This document shows, one piece after another, positions 1 to 4,584 of a stretch of 6,561 nucleotides of DNA. Under the pieces are notes generated by a model that did not search any database, was not told where the DNA came from, and saw nothing but the letters and a program-made list of their open reading frames with translations. The position numbers and the translations under genes are program-made. Origin of the DNA: Candidatus Rifleibacteriota bacterium (GTDB lineage: Bacteria > Riflebacteria > Ozemobacteria > Ozemobacterales > Ozemobacteraceae); assembly GCA_022704885.1 (NCBI GenBank), contig JAKJFO010000227.1, positions 1-6,561 on the forward strand, in the 5' to 3' direction. Positions within the stretch are counted from its first letter, which is position 1. Each line of letters opens with the position of its first letter.

Positions 1-151
1 CGGCTCCCCGGCAAAAGACAAAACGTTCTTCATTTCACTCAAGACCGAAGAAGCGCTTGTTGGTGAAGGCCAGCGCGAGATGAGCTTTCTGACACTGGGC
101 TGGGCCATCTTCGGTGCTGCCGGCTTCGCCCTGCTGATGATGGCATTTTGA
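1..151 (+). CDS. 3' end of an unidentified gene; C-terminal membrane helix
   Basis: An open frame enters from the left edge (first full codon at 2) and ends at TGA 149-151, giving the last 49 residues of a protein. The visible part is a polar stretch with several Lys and Glu residues followed by a hydrophobic segment of about 20 residues (from SFLTLGWAIF to the final ALLMMAF) that ends at the stop codon. This resembles a C-terminal transmembrane anchor. No family motif is recognised and the start lies outside the window. Codon use looks like that of the neighbouring genes and the frame is uninterrupted, so it is probably a true gene end rather than chance. The spacer to the next gene is 192 nt and contains repeat E1, so co-transcription with the Ldi-like gene is uncertain. 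Confidence 0.6.
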   Translation, partial: GSPAKDKTFFISLKTEEALVGEGQREMSFLTLGWAIFGAAGFALLMMAF

Positions 152-169
152 ATAAAATGCATCCTGTTC

Positions 170-313
170 AAGGCTGAAGCTTTTGCTAAAATAGTTACTG
201 GATCAGAACATTGGACTACTGCGAGGCCTGAAGACGGGTTTGCTTTTTCGTAAGCTTGTGAGCGAAGCGAATCGCTGAAGAAAAAGCATCCCGGCTGAAG
301 GCCGAAGCTTTTG
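170..313. repeat. Imperfect 16-bp direct repeats bracketing repeat E1
   Basis: AAGGCTGAAGCTTTTG at 170-185 and AAGGCCGAAGCTTTTG at 298-313 match at 15 of 16 positions and start 128 bp apart. The hairpin element E1 (235-293) lies between them, and shorter variants (CTGAAG at 228-233, 275-280 and 295-300) occur inside. They could mark the ends of a mobile or amplified element, or be part of a larger repeat unit. No transposase or terminal inverted repeat is seen. Confidence 0.5.
235..293. repeat. Structured intergenic repeat E1 (hairpin, same core as E2)
   Basis: Outer arms CGGGTTTGCTTTTTC (235-249) and GAAAAAGCATCCCG (280-293) are complementary except for one bulged base. An inner stem pairs AGCGA (261-265) with TCGCT (272-276). 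Two blocks recur exactly in E2 near 3.8 kb: the 15-mer CGTAAGCTTGTGAGC (249-263) and the 11-mer GCGAATCGCTG (267-277). Only 3 nt separate the blocks here, against 46 nt in E2. Conserved blocks within variable compensating arms suggest a dispersed REP/BIME-like hairpin element or a small structured RNA. It ends about 50 bp before the Ldi-like start codon. No T tract follows, so it is not a typical intrinsic terminator on the + strand. Confidence 0.65.
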
Positions 314-343
314 TGTATAAGTGAGGAGTTGTCGAGAATTCAT

Positions 344-1543
344 ATGTTAAAAAAATTCTTCAGCTGCCGGGTCTGTCGTGGAATCACTTCGCTGCTGCTG
401 GCTGCCGTCATCTGGCTGCCCAACGCGCACCGCTTTTTCGATCAGCCCGCAAGCAATTACATAGCGGGCGCCAAGGCGCCTCCCAAGGCCATGGCAATAG
501 CCGGCCGCCACATCAGACTCTGGACCGATCCTGAACTGCGCAAGCTCGAACTCGAAAAAATGCGGTCGCGTAATGCCGAATGGGACTTCATGGCTCGCTG
601 CTTTTTCGTATGGTCGCTCGCGAACATGGGATTGCGCGATCCTTCGCTTACTGCCACAGTGTTGCCGGTCATGGACAGCATCATCGACGAAACGATCAAA
701 CTTGAACAACAGCACGGCATTCATTTTTTTCTGATGCCCTATTCGCGCATATCTGAATTCAAGCTGCAGCCGGAACGCTCGATCTTCATCGATGGTGAAA
801 TCGCCCTGATGCTCGGCCTGCGCCGCCTGCTCGAAGAAAAGGAAGAATACAAAAAGCTGCACCGCGACCGCATCGATATCATGCTCGAACGCATGCAGAA
901 AAGCCCGGTGCTCTGCGCCTAAAGCTACCCGGATGAGTCATGGCTTTTCTGCAACAGCATTGCGCTGGCCTCGATCAAGGTCGGCGACTACCTTGACGGC
1001 ACTGACCACTCTGAATTCTTCGCGCGCTGGCTGGAAAGTGCCAAAGCAAACCTGATCGACAAAGAAACCGGACTGCTCGTATCTTCTTTCGATTTCGAAG
1101 GCAAAAGAATTTCAGATGGCCCGGAAGGCAGCACGATCTGGCTGGTGGCGCACTGCCTCAAGCTGCTCTACCCTGAATTTGCCGCCGAGCAGTACAACCT
1201 GGCAACAAAACACCTGAGAACCAGCATGGGCTATTTTGGCTACGCCTACGAATGGCCGGGCGGCACCGGGCATGACGACGTCGATTCGGGGCCGATCATT
1301 CCGCTGCTGAACCTGTCAGCCGGCTCTACCGGTCTGGCTTTTGTCGGCGCGGCAACCTTCGGCGATCGTGAATATCTCGCAGCACTCTACCGTTCACTCG
1401 AACTTGGCGCTTTTCCGGTTTACGACTCTCTTGGCGTCAGATACTGCGCCAGCAATACCGTCGGCGATGCCGTGCTGCTCTACTCGATGGCACTCGGCCC
1501 AGCCTGGGAAAAAATCATGAAAGGCAGGCCAGCAGATGAGTAA
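344..1543 (+). pseudogene. Linalool dehydratase/isomerase-like (Ldi fold) protein, broken by in-frame TAA at 920
   Basis: One frame runs from ATG 344 to TAA 1541-1543 (399 codons) with a single internal TAA at 920-922 (codon 193). Coding character, with no other stop, continues for 206 codons beyond it. Residues 1-34 form a signal peptide or anchor (Lys/Arg-rich start, then ITSLLLAAVIWLPN). The rest resembles the (alpha/alpha)6-barrel Ldi family: SYPDESWLFCNS straight after the stop, then DYLDGTD, a Trp/Leu-rich helix and LIDKETG, align by eye with my recollection of LinD of Castellaniella defragrans (CEPDNYFVQCNS ... LHGTDY ... LIDPERG). The LinD Cys171 position is Ser and the His129 position is Glu, while the Cys180 equivalent (C203) is kept, so linalool activity is doubtful. 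ATG 344 is chosen over upstream TTG 311 because it starts the signal sequence; GAGGAG (323-328) lies 15 nt upstream, a long spacing. A sequencing error at 920 is possible. Confidence 0.7.
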
Positions 1544-1817
1544 CAGCAAATTCAATCCGTTCAAGGCAAAACTCTTTTCGGGCTGGGGTTTTCTGTCGCG
1601 TGGCCTGCTGATCATTGCCGTCTTCGTACTGCTGCATCTGCTCGGTCTGCGAGAATACACGAGCTTTATCAGCGGCACCACTTCAGGCAGCTTCGGCGAC
1701 CTGCTCGGCGTCACTTACTTTATTCTCTATTCGCTGACGATATTCGTCGCCCCGGTTCTCATCATCGCGACAGCCTTCATGAAAATATTCAGCCGCTACG
1801 CCGGCGTCGAAGACTGA
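1536..1817 (+). CDS. Small two-helix inner-membrane protein, unknown function
   Basis: A 93-residue protein whose ATG lies 8 nt inside the end of the Ldi-like frame, so the two are probably translationally coupled; no strong ribosome site of its own is visible. It has a basic N-terminus (MSNSKFNPFKAKLF), a first hydrophobic segment at about residues 16-37 (FLSRGLLIIAVFVLLHLLGL), a Gly/Ser/Thr-rich loop (about 42-55), and a second hydrophobic segment at about 57-82 that ends near FMKIFSRYAGVED. The charge pattern suggests both ends face the cytoplasm. I do not recognise a family. The overlap suggests it may anchor or assist the exported or anchored Ldi-like protein, which is inference. It stops 14 nt before the tspO-like gene. 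Confidence 0.75.
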   Translation: MSNSKFNPFKAKLFSGWGFLSRGLLIIAVFVLLHLLGLREYTSFISGTTSGSFGDLLGVTYFILYSLTIFVAPVLIIATAFMKIFSRYAGVED

Positions 1818-1818
1818 C

Positions 1819-1824
1819 AAGGAG
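1819..1824 (+). promoter_or_regulatory. Strong ribosome binding site fixing the TspO start
   Basis: AAGGAG lies 7 nt before ATG 1832. It begins just after the preceding stop codon (TGA 1815-1817). It supports the short TspO reading, because an N-terminal extension would have to run back into the previous gene. Confidence 0.8.
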
Positions 1825-1831
1825 CTTATAA

Positions 1832-2233
1832 ATGGCGAGTGATACGTTTAACTGGTATTCGCAGCTGATCAAGCCGAGCTGGTCGCCGCCGGCCTGGGTG
1901 TTTGGGCCGGTCTGGTCGGTGCTTTACGCTATCATCGCAGTATCGTTCGGCACTATATTTTATCGTGCGTATAAGCGCCAGATCCCGCGCAGCGCTGCCG
2001 TGCCCTTTGCTCTGAACCTTGTGTTCAACTTTGCCTTCACACCTCTGCAGTTCGGGTTGAAAAACAACCTGCTGGCTGCCATAGACATTCTATTTATTCT
2101 GGCAACGCTCATCTGGAGCATTCTGACAGCTTGGAAACACCTGCGCTGGGTAGCAGTTGTGAATATCCCCTACCTGCTCTGGGTCAGCTTCGCCACCTTA
2201 TTGCAGCTCACCATCACCTGGCTCAACCGTTAA
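1832..2233 (+). CDS. TspO/MBR family membrane protein, short four-helix form
   Basis: A 133-residue integral membrane protein of the TspO/MBR (tryptophan-rich sensory protein / translocator protein) family, whose members bind porphyrins and other hydrophobic ligands. Family hallmarks are clear: WY (8-9), KPSWSPP (14-20), WVFGPVW (22-28), LN..FNFAFTPLQFG (61-75) and PYLLWVSFA (113-121). Predicted helices lie at about 23-44, 55-75, 79-100 and 106-128. Bacterial TspO is usually about 155-160 residues with five helices, and the first precedes the WY motif. Here the protein starts at that motif, so helix 1 is absent; the AAGGAG site upstream supports this as the true start. The family's Trp in the NxxWxPxFFG motif is Phe69, and the usual Asn near the C-terminus (LN) is Gln125. 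It is probably co-transcribed with the two upstream genes. Confidence 0.88.
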   Translation: MASDTFNWYSQLIKPSWSPPAWVFGPVWSVLYAIIAVSFGTIFYRAYKRQIPRSAAVPFALNLVFNFAFTPLQFGLKNNLLAAIDILFILATLIWSILTAWKHLRWVAVVNIPYLLWVSFATLLQLTITWLNR

Positions 2234-2343
2234 TACCGCTACAACCGCATGCTTTGCAGTGTTTCTGACAGCGATTCTCGATGTGAATCCAATTTGCGAT
2301 GTCCAGGTAACTCTCTCAAAAAATCTGCGGCAATCTGGATAAT

Positions 2344-2364
2344 CAGCGGTTCCTGCTGTTTTTT
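2344..2364 (+). terminator. Putative intrinsic terminator of the Ldi-like/membrane/tspO unit
   Basis: CAGCGG (2344-2349), loop TTC, CTGCTG (2353-2358), then six T residues (2359-2364). The stem is 6 bp including one G-U pair, and the T tract follows directly. It lies 110 nt after the TspO stop and just before the next promoter, as expected for the end of a transcript. The stem is short, so strength is uncertain. Confidence 0.5.
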
Positions 2365-2388
2365 CGAGGTTTGCTGAAATTTGCCGTA

Positions 2389-2417
2389 TTGACAAAACGC
2401 TGGTTTATGAATATTCT
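2389..2417 (+). promoter_or_regulatory. Putative sigma70-type promoter for rsgA
   Basis: A perfect -35 box TTGACA (2389-2394), a 17-nt spacer and the -10 box TATTCT (2412-2417, 4 of 6 consensus bases with the key T, A and T). A start site near 2424 would give a leader of about 260 nt before rsgA. No activator or operator motif is recognised. Confidence 0.5.
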
Positions 2418-2476
2418 TGATTCATCACGCAACTTATGGTTGTGTGTGCAGCCTCGACACCGGGAGGTACAAATTT

Positions 2477-2503
2477 ATGACTGCAGGAATAAACAAAAGC
2501 TGA
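2477..2503 (+). CDS. Candidate eight-codon leader mini-ORF upstream of rsgA
   Basis: ATG at 2477 opens MTAGINKS and stops at TGA 2501-2503. GGGAGG (2462-2467) lies 9 nt before it, a better ribosome site than that of rsgA itself. The site can fold locally: GCCTC (2451-2455) against GAGGT (2464-2468, ending in a G-U pair). ACACCGGGA (2457-2465) is also complementary to TCCCGGTGT (2613-2621). These pairings exclude each other, as in a translation-controlled leader, but a 9-bp match in a region this long is not rare by chance. The peptide has no codon run suggesting amino-acid attenuation. It may be spurious. Confidence 0.25.
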   Translation: MTAGINKS

Positions 2504-2682
2504 TTTTTTAACAGCCCGTTTCCGTGCGTCTTCCGGTTGTGTGAGAGAATGCTCAAAGCAGACCCATAAGCTGTTATGCTGCACCCGATATTTGTTTCAT
2601 GCACCGCGACGTTCCCGGTGTTCTGCCAGCCCTCTGACTGACATGCGACACCCTGACAATACAAAACAGGAACAATCAACAA

Positions 2683-3774
2683 ATGCATTGTGAACTTAAA
2701 AACTACGGTTTCGGCTTCTTTCAGGAGCAGTTCCGCAGCGAAAACGATATAAAAATGGAAAACATCGCGCGGGTTCTCTCAGACTCGCATGAGATTTATC
2801 TGCTGCAAACCAGCAGTGGTGTCTGTCGCGGTTCGATGACCGGCAAAATGCGCTTCAGCGCAGAAAACCGGCATGACCTGCCGGCAGTCGGCGACTGGGT
2901 CGTCATCTCAAAACCCGATGCGCACAGCGCAGTAATCGAAGAAGTGTTTCCACGGCGCACCAGCCTGTGCCGCTCCGCCGTGCTGGCAAAATCAAGCAGC
3001 ACCCAGGCCGACGTTCAGATCATCGCGGCAAACGTTGACCTGGTCTTCATCGTTATCGCTGTCGATCGCGATTTCAGCATCAACCGTATCGACCGCTACC
3101 TCGCACTGATTCTTGAGAGTGGTGCTATTCCGGCAGTTCTGCTCAATAAATGTGACCTGATCGACGAAGACACCTGGAAATCTCAGCAAAACCAGCTGTA
3201 TAAAAGACATCCTGGTGTTGAAGTCATCGCGACCAGTCTGATCAGCGGTCTAGGGCTTGATCTCCTCAAAGCTGCGGTTGCGCCGGCGCAGACCTGCTGC
3301 TTCGTCGGTTCATCGGGCGTCGGCAAATCTTCACTGATCAATTATTTTGCCGGCGAAGAACTGATAACCACCTCAGAAATCAGCGAAGCCAACCAACGCG
3401 GCCGGCACACAACGACCAGCCGGAATCTGCACCTGCTGCCTTCCGGCATGCTGCTGCTCGACACGCCTGGCATGCGCGAAATCGCCATGCCAGACGCCAG
3501 CAGTGGGGTCGGCGAAGCGTTTGCCTTTATCGAAGAAATCGCTTTAAAGTGCCGCTTCACCGATTGCCGTCATGTCGATGAACCCGGTTGTGCAGTAATC
3601 GAAGCAATTGAGCGCGGAGAGCTTGATTACGAGACACTTAACAGTTATAAAAAACTTCTGCGCGAATCTGCCAGGTTTGAGAAAAAAATCAACGAAAAGC
3701 GCCGCAGCGAGCGCAGCTTCGGCAAAATGGTGCGCGAGGTTCTCAAAGTAAAAAAACAACTCAAAGGCTGCTGA
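2683..3774 (+). CDS. rsgA: Ribosome small-subunit-dependent GTPase A (RsgA/YjeQ)
   Basis: A 363-residue circularly permuted GTPase that acts in late 30S ribosomal subunit maturation in the cytoplasm. Domains in order: an N-terminal extension and OB-fold (about 25-105); the permuted G domain with G4 NKCD (155-158), G5 ATSLISG (183-189), G1 P-loop GSSGVGKSS (209-217), G2 region RGRHTTT (239-245) and G3 DTPGM (260-264); then the C-terminal zinc knuckle C290-x4-C295-x-H297-x5-C303, with exactly the family's spacing; and a basic, helical tail rich in Lys and Arg. All key residues are present, so it should be functional. The N-terminal extension (LKNYGFGFFQEQF before the OB fold) fits the longer type of RsgA. 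ATG 2683 has AGGA (2668-2671) 11 nt upstream. It stands alone: a terminator-like hairpin and promoter precede it, and repeat E2 follows. Confidence 0.96.
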   Translation: MHCELKNYGFGFFQEQFRSENDIKMENIARVLSDSHEIYLLQTSSGVCRGSMTGKMRFSAENRHDLPAVGDWVVISKPDAHSAVIEEVFPRRTSLCRSAVLAKSSSTQADVQIIAANVDLVFIVIAVDRDFSINRIDRYLALILESGAIPAVLLNKCDLIDEDTWKSQQNQLYKRHPGVEVIATSLISGLGLDLLKAAVAPAQTCCFVGSSGVGKSSLINYFAGEELITTSEISEANQRGRHTTTSRNLHLLPSGMLLLDTPGMREIAMPDASSGVGEAFAFIEEIALKCRFTDCRHVDEPGCAVIEAIERGELDYETLNSYKKLLRESARFEKKINEKRRSERSFGKMVREVLKVKKQLKGC

Positions 3775-3812
3775 CAAGAGCAACTTTAGAAATTTGAGTA
3801 TCCATCAACTAA

Positions 3813-3934
3813 GTGCGTAGGCGGGCATCTCATAAGCGTAAGCTTGTGAGCCGAGCACTCTTGACGTAAAGGCTCCAGCAATCGAGAAGCGGAGGAGGCG
3901 AATCGCTGGAGCGTTGAGATCCCGCCGAGAGCAC
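3813..3934. repeat. Structured intergenic repeat E2 (large nested hairpin)
   Basis: Nested complementary arms: GTGC (3813-3816) with GCAC (3931-3934); GCGGGCATCTCA (3821-3832) with TGAGATCCCGC (3915-3925), one base bulged; inside, CTCCAGC (3873-3879) with GCTGGAG (3905-3911). GAGCC (3848-3852) can alternatively pair with GGCTC (3871-3875). It shares the exact 15-mer CGTAAGCTTGTGAGC (3837-3851) and 11-mer GCGAATCGCTG (3898-3908) with E1 but has 46 nt rather than 3 between them. The arms differ in sequence from those of E1 yet still pair. It lies between rsgA and the TPM operon. It may be a REP-like element, a small RNA or a transcript-end structure. Confidence 0.65.
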
Positions 3935-3952
3935 GTGTATTAACACCAAAAG

Positions 3953-3981
3953 TTGACTAAGCTCAGTACACATTGTACGCT
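3953..3981 (+). promoter_or_regulatory. Putative promoter of the TPM/binding-protein operon
   Basis: TTGACT (3953-3958, 5 of 6 consensus bases), a 17-nt spacer and TACGCT (3976-3981, the conserved T, A and T only). A start site near 3988 would leave a leader of about 57 nt that includes a small hairpin TGCCT-GCGA-AGGCA (3991-4004, GNRA loop). The -10 box is weak, which would fit an activated or repressed promoter. Confidence 0.4.
3966..3978. promoter_or_regulatory. Candidate operator palindrome over the -10 region
   Basis: GTACA-CAT-TGTAC is a perfect inverted repeat with 5-bp arms. It covers the end of the spacer and the first half of the -10 box of the operon promoter, where a repressor would block RNA polymerase. 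The binding protein is unknown and the site is short. Confidence 0.3.
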
Positions 3982-4044
3982 GTATGTCGATGCCTGCGAA
4001 GGCAGCGGCAATATATGCATTCGAGCTTTTAAGAGGAAACGGTT

Positions 4045-4584
4045 ATGAAATGCCCAAATTGCGAAGGTTTTTTGAATGACGATACTCCGGTCTGTGAGAG
4101 CTGCGGATTCGACATACACGAATTCGACAAGGTTCTGACGATACCGGCAGAGCGTGACGGCCTGATCAACGACTGGGCTGGCTCCTTGAGCGAAGAAGCC
4201 TGCAGCCGGATCAAGGATCGGCTGCAGGCTTTCTGCGAACAGACCGGCATGGACTGCTGCCTGGTTACGCTCGAATCAGCAGCGCCGCGTTCGCCTCGCG
4301 AATTCGTATTCTGGCTGTTCAACCGCTGGCAGATTGGTGGCGACAGACACCTTGGCGTGCTGGTTCTGCTGTCGCTGGCCGAACGCCGCATCGAAGTAGA
4401 AGTCGGCAACGAGCTCGAAAAATACATCACCGATGACGAGGCCGCAGGCGTTCTCGAACATCATGCCGTGCCGTTTTTTAAAAAAAGCGATTACGACAAC
4501 GGCCTGTATCACTCGCTCGACATGCTGGCACGCATTATCGAGCATGGCGTGAGCGAGGAGAAAGCCAATGCGGCAGCGAACTAA
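4045..4584 (+). CDS. Zinc-ribbon TPM-domain protein, cytoplasmic
   Basis: A 179-residue protein with an N-terminal zinc ribbon (C3-x2-C6, C17-x2-C20) and a TPM domain (about 33-168; the TPM_phosphatase / Psb32 / MOLO-1 family). Visible TPM signatures are NDWAG (42-46), WQIGGDRHLGVLVLL (95-109), the acidic strand RIEVEVGNELE (115-125), D130 and DYDNGLYHSL (149-158). TPM domains are mostly small metal-binding modules; phosphatase activity is reported for a plant member, but the role in bacteria is poorly defined. No signal peptide or membrane helix is seen, so it is probably cytoplasmic, unlike most bacterial TPM proteins. ATG 4045 has AGAGGA (4032-4037) 7 nt upstream. It overlaps the next gene by 17 nt, suggesting coupled expression and possibly a complex. 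Confidence 0.85.
   Translation: MKCPNCEGFLNDDTPVCESCGFDIHEFDKVLTIPAERDGLINDWAGSLSEEACSRIKDRLQAFCEQTGMDCCLVTLESAAPRSPREFVFWLFNRWQIGGDRHLGVLVLLSLAERRIEVEVGNELEKYITDDEAAGVLEHHAVPFFKKSDYDNGLYHSLDMLARIIEHGVSEEKANAAAN

Larger units (their letters stand above)
2234..2682. other. Intergenic region between the TspO gene and rsgA
   Basis: This 449-nt stretch has no convincing protein gene. It contains a terminator-like hairpin (2344-2364), a sigma70-type promoter (2389-2417), an eight-codon mini-ORF with a good ribosome site (2477-2503) and small hairpins such as CATAA-GCTG-TTATG at 2565-2578. The open frames on the - strand here (2198-2395 and 2434-2688) have no recognisable family or ribosome site and are probably chance. 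Everything after about 2424 may be the 5' leader of rsgA. Confidence 0.6.

Noticed and set aside
235..293. E1 as the intrinsic terminator of the first gene
   Set aside because: No T tract follows the right arm on the + strand, and the long loop with conserved blocks is not typical of terminators.
316..321. TATAAG as a -10 box for the Ldi-like gene
   Set aside because: A start site about 7 nt downstream would fall at the GAGGAG ribosome site, and no -35 box lies at a suitable distance.
347..862. 171-codon open frame on the - strand
   Set aside because: It lies fully within the Ldi-like frame, has no recognisable family or ribosome site, and shares the reading-frame bias of an antisense shadow.
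920..922. Recoding of the internal TAA as an amino acid (selenocysteine- or pyrrolysine-like)
   Set aside because: Those systems use TGA and TAG, not TAA. TAA ends other genes in the window normally, and no recoding hairpin is evident.
2434..2688. 84-codon - strand frame in the rsgA leader
   Set aside because: No ribosome site, odd composition and no recognisable motif; the + strand promoter and leader explain the region better.
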